Shown here one piece after another: positions 9,457-19,523 of a stretch of DNA of 64,000 bases. The position numbers and the translations under genes were made by a program. The notes under the pieces were generated by a model, which searched no databases, had not been told where the DNA came from, and was given only the letters and a program-made list of their open reading frames with translations. The DNA comes from Corynebacterium sp. MSK297 (lineage in GTDB: Bacteria; Actinomycetota; Actinomycetes; Mycobacteriales; Mycobacteriaceae), in assembly GCF_030232885.1 (NCBI RefSeq), contig NZ_JASPGD010000005.1:1-64000 (forward strand), read 5' to 3'. The stretch's first letter is position 1, and each line of letters opens with the position of its first letter.

Positions 9457-12400
9457 TAGTAGGAAACCTCCTGTGAACGGCGACGGACGCGAGTAACCTC
9501 ATCGCGGTTGTTGCCAGTCGGGCCGATGTAGTTGAAGTGGTAGGTCAGCTGGCCGTAACCGCCAGCAATGTGTACCGGTTTGATGGAAATGCGGGTCAGC
9601 GAGTTGTGCGTGCCGCCGCGTCGGCCGGTGTGCTCGTTGATCGGCGTGCCGACGGTGCGTTCCTGGGCGTGGTTACAGATCATCGTGCCCTCCGGGATGC
9701 GGTGGGAAACGATGGCACGCGCAGAAACCACACCGTTGCGGTTGTAGACCTCGACCCAGTCGTTGTCGGTCACGCCGATCTTCTCGGCGTCCTTGTTGGA
9801 CATCCACACGACCTGTCCACCACGCGAGATGGACAAAACGTGCAGGTTATCGAAGTACTGCGAGTGGATCGACCACTTGTTGTGCGTCGTCAAGTAACGC
9901 AGCGTGACTTCGGCTTCGCCACGGTCATTGGTCAGTTCCGTGCCCGGCGCGAATTCGCCGTGCATGTGCACGTGATCCAGCGGTGGGCGGAAAATCGGCA
10001 GGGTTTCGCCGTAGTCGATGTACCAGTCGTGGTCGATGTAGTACTGCATGCGGCCAGTGACGGTGTGCCATGGTTTGTCGAATTCCACGTTGATGGAAAA
10101 CGCGGTGTAGCGGCGCTTGTTGCGCTTGTCGGCGGTCCACTCCGGCGAGGTGATGACCTCTTTCGGGCGTTCCTTAATGTCGTCCCAGGTGATGCGCACG
10201 TCTTCGTCGGCCGAACCCAGTGGGGTGAGGTCCTTGCCGGTGCGCGACGAGAGGAACTCGAAGCCCTGCTTCGCCAGCTCACCGTTGGACACACCAGACA
10301 GGTGCAAAATCGCGTCGATGACCTTGGTGTCCTTGGACAGGTCCACCAGCTCACCCATGGAAGTTTCCGAGGTACCGCAGATCAGCTCAAGCTCTTTGGC
10401 CTGCTTTTCGACGTTGAACTTGGTACCGTGCACGCCCGTTCCCGCCTTGGCAGGTAATGGGCCCAGGTGGGTCCACTTCTCGTAGATCTTGGTGTAATCA
10501 CGCTCGACGACGTGCAGCTTCGGCATGGTCACGCCCGGGATCAGTCCCTGCTCTTCGACGTTCGGCACCACACCGTTTGGCATGCCCAGCTCGTCGGGGC
10601 TGTCGTGGTGGCTTGGCTGCGTGACGACGTCGCGCTGCGTGCCCAGCCACTTCGTGGCCTTGTCCGACAGGTCGGCGGCGAGATCGCGGAAGATCTCGAA
10701 GTCGGTGCGTGCCTCCCATGGTGGGTTAATGGCAGCGTTGAACGAGTGCAGGTACGGGTGCATATCCGTCGAGGACATGTCGTGTTTTTCGTACCAGGTG
10801 GCCGCAGGGAACACCAGGTCCGAGACCAGGGTGGTCGAGGTGTTGCGGAAATCGGCGGTCATCATCAGATCGAGCTTGCCGACGGGCACGTCATCGGTCC
10901 ATTTGATGGTGCGCGGGCGATCTTCTTCTGCCAGTTCCGGCGCGTTGGCATCGGAATCGATGCCCAGCAGGTGGCGCAAGAAGAACTCGGTGCCTTTCGC
11001 GGAAGAGCCCAGCAGGTTGGTACGCCAGTTGATGAGGATGCGTGGCCAGTTCTCTTCTGCCGATGGGTTGTCGTAAGAGAACTCCAGGTCGCCTTTTTCT
11101 AGCTGCTGGACGACGTAATCGTTGACTTCCATGCCGGCTTCGTCGGCTTCGTCGGCCAAGAACAGCGAGTTGCGGTTGAACTGCGGGTAGGCCGGCATCC
11201 AGCCACGACGCATGGCTTCTGCCATGGTGTCGGAGACCATCTTGTCACCGATGGCGTCGTTGTTGGCCAGTGGCGAGCCCAGGTGGGATGCCCGCGAGTT
11301 GTCGTAACGGTATTGCTCGGTGGCGAAGTAGTAGAAGCCGGTGGTGATCATGTGGCGCGGTGGACGCTGCCAGTCAGCAGACATGGCCCACTGGGTCCAA
11401 CCATTCATCGGACGCAGTTTTTCCTGGCCGACGTAGTGTGCCCAACCGCCACCATTGACGCCCTGGGTGCCGCACATAGAGGTCAGTGCCAAGAAGGTGC
11501 GGTAGATGTTGTCGGCGTGGAAGTAGTGGTTCACGCCCGCACCCATGATGATCTGCGAACGGCCTTGCGAATCAGCGGCGTTCTGCGCGAATTCGCGGCC
11601 GATGCGGATGGCGGTTTCCGCAGCCACACCAGTCAGGCCTTCTTGCCATGCTGGGGTGCCTACTTCGTTGGCGTCGTGGAAATCTGTTGGCCAGGATCCT
11701 GGCAGGTTGAGTTCCTCACGGTTCACGCCATAGTGCGCAAGCATGACGTCGAATACCGTGGTGACGAGCTTGCCATCAACCTCGCGTACTGGCACGCCGC
11801 GGTGTACGACACCAGCACCGATTGGTTTGCCGGTTCCGACGTCTTCTGGGTTGGTGTCCAGGTCAAAACGTGGGAACAGCACCTCCGCGGTGTCGAATTG
11901 ATCGGTTTCGGCGATGGACATGACCGGGTCGGCATGATCCAAGCCCAGGTTCCACTTCGACGATTCCATATCCCAGCGGTCAGCAACCGTGCCGCCTGGG
12001 TCAACAACGCGGCCGTCTTCTTCCATGACCAAGCCACGGTGGGTCGCGTTGGGTGATTCCTTCAGGGTGTCATCAGTGACCTGCGAGGCGGTCAGGAATT
12101 TACCTGGGGTGTAGGTGCCGTCGTCACGCTTGTCCAGAGCCACCAAGAATGGCGAGTCAGTGTATTTCCGCATGTAGTTGAGGAAGTACGGCTCCTGACG
12201 GTCCACGTGGAAGGTCTTGAGGATGACGTGCCCCATGGCGAACGCCAGCGCGGCGTCGGTGCCTGGTTGGATGCGGGCCCATTCGTCAGCGAACTTGGTG
12301 TTGTCCGCGAAATCCGGGGAAACCACGACAACTTTGGTGCCCTTGTAGCGGGCTTCCACCATGAAGTGGGCGTCCGGGGTACGGGTGACCGGGATATTCG

Positions 12401-13214
12401 AGCCCCACATCATCAGGTAGGACGAGTTGTACCAGTCGCCGGATTCTGGGACGTCGGTCTGGTCGCCGAAAGTTTGCGGCGATGCCGGTGGCAAGTCGGC
12501 GTACCAGTCGTAGAAGGACAGGGCGACGCCGCCGATGGACTGCAAGAAGCGCATACCGGCGCCGTAGGAGATCTGCGACATGGCCGGAATAACGGTGAAG
12601 CCGTTGATGCGGTCTGGGCCGTACTTACGGATGGTGTAGACGTGTGCCGCCGAAGCAATGTCGATGGCCTCTTCGTAAGAAATGCGGATCAAGCCACCCT
12701 TGCCGCGCTGCGAAACATATGCGCGGCGTTTTTCTGGGTCTTCTTGGATCGCGCGCCACGCCAGCACGGAATCGCCGTGCTTTTTCTTTTCCTCACGGAA
12801 CATGTCGACGAGCACGCCACGTGCGTATGGGTAACGCACACGAGTTGGCGAGTAGGTGTACCAGGAGAACGACGCGCCACGTGGGCAGCCGCGGGGCTCA
12901 TATTCTGGCATGTCGTTGCCGGTGGTTGGGTAATCCACAGCCTGGGATTCCCAGGTGATCACGCCGTCTTTGACGTAGACCTTCCACGAGCAGGAACCAG
13001 TACAGTTCACACCGTGGGTGGAACGGACCATCTTGTCGAAGGCCCACCGGTTACGGTAGAAAACGTCCGCTTGGCGGCCGCCTTTTAAGAACAGCTGTTG
13101 GCCGGACTCCGTGGCCTCACCTTTGCGCAGGTAGGCACCAAGCTTAAACAGCGGATTCGGTTTTGGGGAACCAGAAGAACCAGATGCGTGGGAATCAGAA
13201 GTAGTCGTAGTCAT
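9456..13214 (-). CDS. narG: Respiratory nitrate reductase, alpha subunit
   Basis: The 1252-residue catalytic subunit carries the Mo-bisMGD cofactor and reduces nitrate to nitrite on the cytoplasmic face. HGVNCTGSCSWKVYVKDG near the N-terminus binds the FS0 [4Fe-4S] cluster. Downstream come YSPTRVRYPYARG, the molybdopterin segment MMWGSNIPVTRTPDAHF and the C-terminal domain with QYFDNLHVLSISRGG. The frame is open to 13415, but the ATG at 13214 (MTTTTSDS) is chosen because homologous sequence starts just after it and GGAG precedes it. It follows narK by 38 bases. Confidence 0.95.
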   Translation of the reverse strand: MTTTTSDSHASGSSGSPKPNPLFKLGAYLRKGEATESGQQLFLKGGRQADVFYRNRWAFDKMVRSTHGVNCTGSCSWKVYVKDGVITWESQAVDYPTTGNDMPEYEPRGCPRGASFSWYTYSPTRVRYPYARGVLVDMFREEKKKHGDSVLAWRAIQEDPEKRRAYVSQRGKGGLIRISYEEAIDIASAAHVYTIRKYGPDRINGFTVIPAMSQISYGAGMRFLQSIGGVALSFYDWYADLPPASPQTFGDQTDVPESGDWYNSSYLMMWGSNIPVTRTPDAHFMVEARYKGTKVVVVSPDFADNTKFADEWARIQPGTDAALAFAMGHVILKTFHVDRQEPYFLNYMRKYTDSPFLVALDKRDDGTYTPGKFLTASQVTDDTLKESPNATHRGLVMEEDGRVVDPGGTVADRWDMESSKWNLGLDHADPVMSIAETDQFDTAEVLFPRFDLDTNPEDVGTGKPIGAGVVHRGVPVREVDGKLVTTVFDVMLAHYGVNREELNLPGSWPTDFHDANEVGTPAWQEGLTGVAAETAIRIGREFAQNAADSQGRSQIIMGAGVNHYFHADNIYRTFLALTSMCGTQGVNGGGWAHYVGQEKLRPMNGWTQWAMSADWQRPPRHMITTGFYYFATEQYRYDNSRASHLGSPLANNDAIGDKMVSDTMAEAMRRGWMPAYPQFNRNSLFLADEADEAGMEVNDYVVQQLEKGDLEFSYDNPSAEENWPRILINWRTNLLGSSAKGTEFFLRHLLGIDSDANAPELAEEDRPRTIKWTDDVPVGKLDLMMTADFRNTSTTLVSDLVFPAATWYEKHDMSSTDMHPYLHSFNAAINPPWEARTDFEIFRDLAADLSDKATKWLGTQRDVVTQPSHHDSPDELGMPNGVVPNVEEQGLIPGVTMPKLHVVERDYTKIYEKWTHLGPLPAKAGTGVHGTKFNVEKQAKELELICGTSETSMGELVDLSKDTKVIDAILHLSGVSNGELAKQGFEFLSSRTGKDLTPLGSADEDVRITWDDIKERPKEVITSPEWTADKRNKRRYTAFSINVEFDKPWHTVTGRMQYYIDHDWYIDYGETLPIFRPPLDHVHMHGEFAPGTELTNDRGEAEVTLRYLTTHNKWSIHSQYFDNLHVLSISRGGQVVWMSNKDAEKIGVTDNDWVEVYNRNGVVSARAIVSHRIPEGTMICNHAQERTVGTPINEHTGRRGGTHNSLTRISIKPVHIAGGYGQLTYHFNYIGPTGNNRDEVTRVRRRSQEVSY

Positions 13215-13252
13215 GGGGGTAATATGCTCCTGTTTATCCTGTATACGGCGCT

Positions 13253-14578
13253 TTATCCTGGGTACGGTGCGTTCGGGCGGGCGTAGAAGATCCAGACCAG
13301 CACCGTGGTAATCGAGAAGTACACAACGCAGCCGATGAAGAAGACCGTTGGGGCCAGCATCGAAAGCAGGACACCGACGATGAATGGTCCGAAAGCTGCC
13401 GTGGCACCGGTCCAACCGATCACACCGCCAGCCTGCCGCTTCGGCAGGATCATCGGCATCTGCTTGAAAGTTCCGGCGTTAGCCAAGCCAGTGAAGAAGA
13501 AAACCACCAGCATCGAGCCTAAGAACCACCACATCTGATCCGGGTGGGTAGGCGTCAGGAAGAATGTGGCGACGACGGTGAAGATCGTCATTCCGAGACA
13601 TCCGATGAACGTCCAAATGGCACCGCCGAATTTATCGCAGAGTGGGCCCCACATTGCGCGAACCAGGGCGCCAATGAGTGGTCCAAGGAAGGCGAAGGTA
13701 GCACCATTCGGCAGATCTTCGAATTGCCCAGCAAAATCCGAACCAGCACCGAAGGTTTGGTTGATCAGCAGCGGCAGCTGGGCTGCAAAGCCCGCGAATC
13801 CACCGAAGGTCATCATGTAGACGATGGTGAGAATCCAGGTGTTTTTGTTGCCAAAAATGTCGATCTGCTGGCGGAAGTTCGCCTCAATCGGAACGTCTTT
13901 CAACAGAGTGAACGCCAAGATTGCGCCAACGATGGCCCATGGGACCAGGAAGATCGCTGGGTTGTGCACGAAGATGTGGCCGTCGCCGGTACGCTGCGGT
14001 GCGACAAAACCGACACCCAGCAGGGTAAATCCCATCAACCAAGGGGCAACCAGTTGGATGAATGAGATACCGAAGTTACCGATGCCTGCTTGCAGGCCCA
14101 GTGCGGTGCCGGACAGGCGCTTCGGGAAGAAGTAGCCGGTCGAGGGCATGAATCCGGAGAACACGCCGCCACCCACACCGGACATGAAGGCCAAAACCAG
14201 CAGCCACCAGTACGAAGTGGAGGTATCTTGCACGGCGAAGAACCAGCCGAGCATCGGGATAATGAACAGCAGAGAAGAAACCCAGACCAACTTGCGGGTA
14301 CCCATGATGGGCGGCATGAACATAAAGAACAGGCGGAACAAACCGCAGGCCAGGCCTGGAATGGAGGTCAGCCAATAAAGCTGAGCAGTGGTCAGGTCGA
14401 ATCCGATTGCATTAAGCTGTGGAGCAATTGCGGAGACCAGGTACCACGTGGCGAAGCCAATGATAAGAACGAAAGTGGAAATCCACAGTGTCCGCCAGGC
14501 GATTTTGGAGTCCCAGTGATCAGATTTTTCTGGATCCCATCCCTGGATAACTTTGCCTGAGGTATCGAGAGTAGTCAT
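13253..14578 (-). CDS. narK: Nitrate/nitrite transporter NarK
   Basis: This major facilitator transporter of about 441 residues has 12 membrane helices and brings nitrate in and nitrite out for the reductase. Family segments are GLACGLFRLFFMFMPPIMGTRK and the Gly-rich GVGGGVFSGFMPSTGYFFP and LGLQAGIGNFGISF (nitrate signature regions). The ATG at 14578 has GAGGA six bases ahead; a longer frame to 14638 adds 20 residues with no family resemblance. It is the first gene of narKGHJI, so its upstream gap holds the operon promoter. Confidence 0.94.
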   Translation of the reverse strand: MTTLDTSGKVIQGWDPEKSDHWDSKIAWRTLWISTFVLIIGFATWYLVSAIAPQLNAIGFDLTTAQLYWLTSIPGLACGLFRLFFMFMPPIMGTRKLVWVSSLLFIIPMLGWFFAVQDTSTSYWWLLVLAFMSGVGGGVFSGFMPSTGYFFPKRLSGTALGLQAGIGNFGISFIQLVAPWLMGFTLLGVGFVAPQRTGDGHIFVHNPAIFLVPWAIVGAILAFTLLKDVPIEANFRQQIDIFGNKNTWILTIVYMMTFGGFAGFAAQLPLLINQTFGAGSDFAGQFEDLPNGATFAFLGPLIGALVRAMWGPLCDKFGGAIWTFIGCLGMTIFTVVATFFLTPTHPDQMWWFLGSMLVVFFFTGLANAGTFKQMPMILPKRQAGGVIGWTGATAAFGPFIVGVLLSMLAPTVFFIGCVVYFSITTVLVWIFYARPNAPYPG

Positions 14579-14807
14579 TGTATCCTCATTAGTCGTAGGG
14601 CCTATGTCCCTCAATTTAGTGGCATATGAATCGATCAAGGAAACCCGAAACAGCTAAATTTTTATTAAATTACGACACACAAATCTTGCGTAATTCGCAT
14701 AACGAACAATCCTGCAGGTAGGGTACTTAAGGTAGCCCTAAGCTGGGGAAATAACATTCCACTATGACTTTTGTCACCGCCCATTTTCAAGAAATTGGAG
14801 GCGAAAT
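14579..14807. promoter_or_regulatory. Divergent promoter region between narK and the Mog gene
   Basis: The 229-base gap must drive both narKGHJI (left) and the cofactor gene (right). In the left half a TTGATCGATT stretch near 14630 recalls half of an FNR-type site, but the second half does not match. The middle is AT-rich (TTTTTATTAAATTA). The right half has GGGTACTTAAGG followed by AGCCCTAAGC. Confidence 0.5.
14726..14742. promoter_or_regulatory. Possible DtxR-like iron-regulator site
   Basis: CTTAAGGTAGCCCTAAG resembles the centre of the DtxR consensus (AGGTTAGCCTAACC) with several mismatches. It lies about 65 bases ahead of the molybdenum cofactor gene. Low confidence without a matrix score. 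Confidence 0.25.
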
Positions 14808-15287
14808 ATGGGTATAAAACTAGCTGCCATCATCGTCAGTTCCGACCGGATTTTAACAAAAGGTAAAACAAATAAATCCGGTGAAATCGCGCAGGATTTT
14901 ATTAAAAATTACGGGCTGCAATTGCACGATTCCACGGTGGTAGCGGAAGGTTACGCCCCCGTCGGTGATGCTATAAAAAAGGCTCTCGCGGATGGTTGTG
15001 AAATCATCATCGTCATCGGCGGCACCGGCATTGGTGCTACCAACTTCACGCCAGAAGTTACGGAAAAATACCTCAGCGCCCGGTTGCACGGCCTAGAAAC
15101 ACAAGTGCTACTGCGCGGTATGAAATCCTCGCCCAAAGCAGGTTTGTCCCGCGGGATCATCGGCATGACCGAGCACGGCGGCGGGAGTCTGATTATCAAC
15201 TGTGCGTCGTCGTCCGGCGCGGTCAGCGACACACTATCCGTAGTCTTCCCGCTCCTACCGGATATTTTTCAAGATTGCACAAACTAA
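14808..15287 (+). CDS. mog: MoaB/Mog-type molybdopterin adenylyltransferase
   Basis: The 159-residue protein belongs to the MoaB/Mog family that adenylylates molybdopterin before metal insertion. Family marks are the N-terminal AAIIVSSDRI, the GGTGIGATNFTPE segment (GGTG with TPE), the MKSSPKAGLSRGIIGM segment and INCASSSGA near the C-terminus. The usual Asp of the DxTPE motif is Asn (ATNFTPE). GGAGG lies six bases before the ATG. Placement opposite narK suggests it supplies cofactor to nitrate reductase. Confidence 0.85.
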   Translation: MGIKLAAIIVSSDRILTKGKTNKSGEIAQDFIKNYGLQLHDSTVVAEGYAPVGDAIKKALADGCEIIIVIGGTGIGATNFTPEVTEKYLSARLHGLETQVLLRGMKSSPKAGLSRGIIGMTEHGGGSLIINCASSSGAVSDTLSVVFPLLPDIFQDCTN

Positions 15288-15445
15288 AGCCGACGGCTGG
15301 GGTAACAAACTACCGCCGTCGCATTAGACTTCCTGTAATCCGAGAATTCTGCTTCCCCGAGCCTGTCTTCCACGTTAAGAAGCTGCACGCGCTTCTCGTC
15401 GAGGGATTCTTCTAGCTCTACCCGATACGGACGCCACTGTGGAAG
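15288..15445. other. Gap with a possible weak terminator
   Basis: GACGGC (near 15292) can pair with GCCGTC (near 15315) across a loop of about 17 bases, but no T-run follows. The remainder up to the IS end at 15446 shows no gene. Confidence 0.3.
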
Positions 15446-16244
15446 TGAAGCGTCCTGGGTTTAGTTCCTACCTCAGCTACGCAAGGATTGAACGCTATGC
15501 CTAGAAAATATTTCGTCGAGTTCAAGGAGAAAGCAGTCCATCACATTGTTGAAATGCTCGGTCTGGAATCGTGCTTGCTGCACCGCGCCTACGAGGAAGT
15601 CGGAGAGCTGTGGGTGTATCCCACACCCTACGTTGCGGGCCTGGTACCTCGACTACCCCACAACCACATGATTTCCTACATCAACACATACATGCAGAAA
15701 ACTTTCGGTCTGAGGTCTCCGCACAATGTGGCACGCAATTGAGCCGTGAAGGTTTTCATATCGGCCGCGACAAGACCGCCCGTCTCATGGAACTAGCAGG
15801 TGTTTCCGGCCGCAGACGTGGACGAACCCCTAACCACGATCAGCCCGAAGGCACCGGATCATCGCCCAGGCCTGGTTCAACGAAACTTTCGTGCCCAGGC
15901 CCTCGGCGGCTGTGGGTTACTGAGATTACTCATGTTCGTGCCCAGCCAGGATTCGGCTACACCGCGTTTGTCACTGACGTCTAGAGTCGCACGATTGTCG
16001 GTGTTGTCACACGTTCGACAACGCGTACTGATTCTACAAAGCGGAACTGATACATGCTCAAGGCCTGCAGGCGTCGGTCGGAGAAGTCGAGCTCGCCACC
16101 TTGCTGTGGGTGCATTGGCAGAACACCAAGCAGCTTCATGAAGCATTGGACTACGCCACCCCGCAAGAATTAGAAACCGAATATTATTTCACCGAACCCA
16201 TTAACACGGGGTCGTAAAAGCGGAACTAAACCCAGTACGCTTCA
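15446..16244 (+). mobile_element. IS3-family element, internally deleted (subfamily A)
   Basis: Terminal inverted repeats of 23 bp at 15446-15468 (TGAAGCGTCCTGGG...) and 16222-16244 match at 22 of 23 positions. OrfA begins at 15497 (MPRKYFVEFKEKAVHHIVEM) and is frameshifted after GELWVYPTP. OrfB survives as HIGRDKTARLMELAGVSGRR, then a broken VTEITHVRAQPGFGYTAFVTDV followed by a stop, and a C-terminal HWQNTKQLHEALDYATPQEL. The 799 bp length, against about 1.3 kb for a full element, shows loss of the central part with the second and third catalytic residues. It cannot move by itself. Confidence 0.85.
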
Positions 16245-16247
16245 GCG

Positions 16248-16419
16248 TTCTTGTGCGGCGTCGTGTTCTTGTTGGGGGCTAGTTCTTTGACTGCTTCGAG
16301 CCTGGCGCGACGCTCATTGGGGTTGAGGGATTAGCTCCAAAGTCTCCTCGAATAGTGGTCGTCTGCGTCGAGCGCCCCGCCCCTGGCGGCAGCTCTGCAG
16401 GCTGCCACCCCCTTATATT
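16248..16419 (-). pseudogene. Decayed coding remnant downstream of the methyltransferase gene
   Basis: Just after the methyltransferase stop, minus-strand AAGGGGGTGG offers a ribosome-binding site and GTG start, but that frame ends at a TAA after about 25 codons. Two peptides that look coding follow: RRRPLFEETLELIPQPQ ending in TGA, and, past the TAA in the GTG frame, SLNPNERRARLEAVKELAPN running into the IS end at 16244. They may be the tail and head of partner genes (for example a helicase) removed when the IS3 element arrived. No family can be named. Confidence 0.35.
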
Positions 16420-19400
16420 CTAGTCACTCTCGCCCAGAAGGGTTTTCACAGCCGCGTTCATTGCCTCGGCAATCCCGGCCTTGGCGAGCGCGTCGCGCAC
16501 AAGTCGACGGTGCTTCTGGAAACCGTAGGTTCCCGCGTCCACCCCGGCTGCGACATCCTCGGCTTCGGCTGCGAGATCAACCAACCGCATGTGCAGTGGA
16601 TCAGCCGGGTCGAACTTCGGGATCGGCAACCGCCACACATTCTTATCAATGTGCCTACCACCGAACAGCCCACGGGATTGATATGCCGCCACCAATTCGG
16701 TTGTCACCGGCGCGTTAAGAATCGCGGCGAGGTACCTGGCCTCGTCCGCACCACTAGCAGGCATCCAATACAGTGTGTGATCGATAATCACGCTGGGCTT
16801 GGTAACGCGGGCTGCTGCCAGAGAATTTCCGGACTTGGAGTACACTACCCGGTATTTGACGGCGTTGAGCTGCTTCGATAGCTTGCGCTGGTAATCCAAG
16901 TTCTCCATCAAGGACAGCTTGGATTGCTTGGTTTTGTTGGTCTCCCAGCGTTGGGATACGTCGCGCCACCATTCCCGTACACCGTTGTCCGCGTTGTTGA
17001 TCTGTTGCTCGTCCATCAACTGCTGGCGCTCAATGGGCAGCACCGCCCGCCACGGCTCCAATAAGCCGAAGGGGACAAGCGTGGAGCCAAGATGAACGTC
17101 GAAGATGTACCTGCTGGGCAGGGTAGCTGACCAAGATGGTTGAGACTTCCACGGTTCTTTTTCCAGCGAGGTGCGGTGGGACTCTACCGTGGTGGTTCCC
17201 TGCGTCCTGCCTAGTCGGGAGGTTGTTTGGGTCTGCTCCTCGACGAAAAACAGCATGCGGGGGAAGATCGTCGCCCCGTTGACGACGAGGTCGTTGTAGG
17301 GGGAGCGGTTGCCAGCGTCGTTGCCCAGTTCGACGTTTTTCGCCTCGGTGATGGTCAACGCCTCGTAGGTGGCCGACCAATCGTTGCGGACTCGCAGGCC
17401 TGACAGCACCTTCTTGATGGAAGGGAACCCACAGGCGGGTTCCTCGCTGCTCTTGGTGGGATCATGGAAAGTATGCCTCGTGCCGAACACCACTGCCGAG
17501 GGGACAGGGAAGAACCCGCGTGGGCGCATCTTTTCCAGGTCCCAGGTTTCGGTGAACTCACCGCGCAGGTACGTCCCCCATCGACCGGCCCGGAAGCCTT
17601 CGTAGGCTTTCCGCGACAAGACAGCCAGTGGAGTGACGAAACCAAAGGTTCCACCGTCGTTGAGGTACTTGGCCACACTGCGGGTGATGAACAGTCCCAC
17701 CAGGTCTTGTTGAGTAGCGACTTCACCGCCGTGCCATAGGTTGTAGCGGTTGGCGAAGGCTCGGTACTTCTCCTGAAGGTCGGAGGTCATGTGCCGGTAG
17801 GCCACCCACGGTGGGTTACCGATGAGTACATCGACTCGCCTACTGGGCATGGATAGCCACAGGGGGCGGACTTGGTTGCGGATGTAGAAGCCCCAGATAC
17901 TGTCGCGGCCTTCGGCATTGAGGTCGCAGAGGGTGGTGAAAGTTTCCGCCAGTAGGCTGTAGTCCTTGGTGTTCGGGGTGATTCCGAACTTCTTGAAGAT
18001 CGGATCAACCTCAGGGTGCGCTGCTGTGGGGTCGGTGTGTTCTTTCGCCCGGTCGGTCATGGCGGTGACTAACTGGTCGAAGGTGTCCGTGTCGCCCATT
18101 GAGTTCAGGGGGAAGGTCAGGGTGCGGGCGATGGAGAACAAGGTGGCGTTTTGAACATCGGCCAGGTCAACACCTTCGGTGTTGATGGTGACGACGTTTT
18201 CCTCGTGGTCACCAGGTTGGTACCACTGCATCGAGTCTCCCAGATGTACCGGTACCCACACGTCCCCACGTTCGTGGAGGTGCTCGCCGAGTGCGAGCAA
18301 GTAGGTCACACGAGCCAAAAGCACGGACACGGGGTGGATGTCGAGACCAAAAACATGGTTTTGGACGTGCTCGACGATTGTGGGAGAGTCCCACCCGGCG
18401 GCTTCGGCAGCAGTGATGATCCGCCGGATCGCTTGGAAGAGAAACGTCCCTGATCCGCAGGCTGGGTCAAGGGCGGATTGTTCCAACGGTTTATCCAGCA
18501 CCTTGGCGGTGACACCTTCTGCCAACCAATCGGGGGTGTAGTACTCGCCCATGCCTTTACGCACATCGGCGTTGATGACCGACTCGTAGAGGATTTTCAG
18601 CGCATCGTGGTCAATGTCTGACCAGTCGAACATTTGGATGCGTTTCACGATGTGGGAGAGGTACTGCTGGCCTCCCTCGGCAAGAAGAATCCAGTCGAAG
18701 AAGCCGGACTCAATAACATTGTAGATCCCGGCCTGCCGGAACTCGTCACCACTAAGCAGACGCTCGGGATGTTGGAGCAAGTCGTCGAGGGGAAGCCCCA
18801 TCACGGCGTGACCAATCACAGAGGCTTCAACCACTAGCAGAGTGTGATCGATGAACAGTTTGTCGTTGTCCGTATCGAAGCCGGTACCCAGGGCACTACG
18901 CAGCAGGCGCGCCCACAGGTCGCGTTTTAATCCCACAGTGGGGTTGGTGCGAACTTGGGCATACAAGTCCAGCAGGTAGGCCACGTCCTGGCCGTAGGCG
19001 GGGGAGGAGGCTCCGAGCAGGCTTTCGATGTTGGCGTGGGTGGGGGCGATGTTGCTCCGAGTAGCCAACACGGCTTGGAGCCATTCAATAAGCCCGACCC
19101 CGGTGGCTCCGGGAGAAAGTTCGAAGGTGCTGCGCCGAGCAAAGGAGCCATCGGCGGGGGACTGCTCGAACAGCCACCAGGTTTTCCCGTCGGTGAGGAT
19201 TCCGTTGTAGCGGGAACCATCTTGGTTCATGCGGGTGGTGACGTAGCCGGCGAGTTGGTTGATGTAGTCAGCGTCGGCGGTCTCATTGGTAAGCCGTTTT
19301 TTCACTTCGATGACAGTGGCGCCGGTGGCGATGTCGATTCGTCGGCGAGAGCCGTCACCGATTTGTTCTTCCAACCGTGGGGTGTCCAGGTCGAAGTCGG

Positions 19401-19503
19401 CGGTAGTCAGCAGGGTCTTAATGTCGGACTGAATGTCGGCTTCAGTGCGTCCAGTGGCGTCTGGGGACGCGAGGCGAGTGATCAGGGATTGTGGTGTAGC
19501 CAT
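16420..19503 (-). CDS. Fused nuclease-adenine methyltransferase (type IIG-like)
   Basis: The 1027-residue protein combines a PD-(D/E)xK-like N-terminal domain (Asp57, then Glu66-Val-Lys68 in IDIATGATVIEVKKR) with an N6-adenine methyltransferase. KGMGEYYTP (316-324) is motif X, DPACGSGTFLFQ (346-357) motif I and IGNPPWVAYRHM (from 561) motif IV. The C-terminal third would be the target-recognition part. This build is that of single-chain type IIG restriction-modification enzymes or PglX/DrmMI-like methylases of phage-defence islands. No other defence gene survives beside it, and IS3 remnants of two subfamilies bracket it, which points to horizontal arrival followed by loss of partners. The ATG is 20 bases inside the right-hand IS remnant border. 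The reading frame is intact. Confidence 0.82.
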   Translation of the reverse strand: MATPQSLITRLASPDATGRTEADIQSDIKTLLTTADFDLDTPRLEEQIGDGSRRRIDIATGATVIEVKKRLTNETADADYINQLAGYVTTRMNQDGSRYNGILTDGKTWWLFEQSPADGSFARRSTFELSPGATGVGLIEWLQAVLATRSNIAPTHANIESLLGASSPAYGQDVAYLLDLYAQVRTNPTVGLKRDLWARLLRSALGTGFDTDNDKLFIDHTLLVVEASVIGHAVMGLPLDDLLQHPERLLSGDEFRQAGIYNVIESGFFDWILLAEGGQQYLSHIVKRIQMFDWSDIDHDALKILYESVINADVRKGMGEYYTPDWLAEGVTAKVLDKPLEQSALDPACGSGTFLFQAIRRIITAAEAAGWDSPTIVEHVQNHVFGLDIHPVSVLLARVTYLLALGEHLHERGDVWVPVHLGDSMQWYQPGDHEENVVTINTEGVDLADVQNATLFSIARTLTFPLNSMGDTDTFDQLVTAMTDRAKEHTDPTAAHPEVDPIFKKFGITPNTKDYSLLAETFTTLCDLNAEGRDSIWGFYIRNQVRPLWLSMPSRRVDVLIGNPPWVAYRHMTSDLQEKYRAFANRYNLWHGGEVATQQDLVGLFITRSVAKYLNDGGTFGFVTPLAVLSRKAYEGFRAGRWGTYLRGEFTETWDLEKMRPRGFFPVPSAVVFGTRHTFHDPTKSSEEPACGFPSIKKVLSGLRVRNDWSATYEALTITEAKNVELGNDAGNRSPYNDLVVNGATIFPRMLFFVEEQTQTTSRLGRTQGTTTVESHRTSLEKEPWKSQPSWSATLPSRYIFDVHLGSTLVPFGLLEPWRAVLPIERQQLMDEQQINNADNGVREWWRDVSQRWETNKTKQSKLSLMENLDYQRKLSKQLNAVKYRVVYSKSGNSLAAARVTKPSVIIDHTLYWMPASGADEARYLAAILNAPVTTELVAAYQSRGLFGGRHIDKNVWRLPIPKFDPADPLHMRLVDLAAEAEDVAAGVDAGTYGFQKHRRLVRDALAKAGIAEAMNAAVKTLLGESD

Positions 19504-19523
19504 GGCTTTCTAAGATGGGTAGG

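Noticed and set aside
7435..9459. 674-codon open frame on the + strand
   Set aside because: It is antisense to narH and narJ, whose cysteine motifs and order are unmistakable; the frame is a by-product of high GC codon use.
12207..13088. 293-codon + strand frame
   Set aside because: Antisense to narG; no recognisable domain.
16420..19503. Complete DISARM, BREX or type I restriction system
   Set aside because: Only the methyltransferase-nuclease gene is intact; no helicase, PLD nuclease, specificity or phosphatase gene is present.
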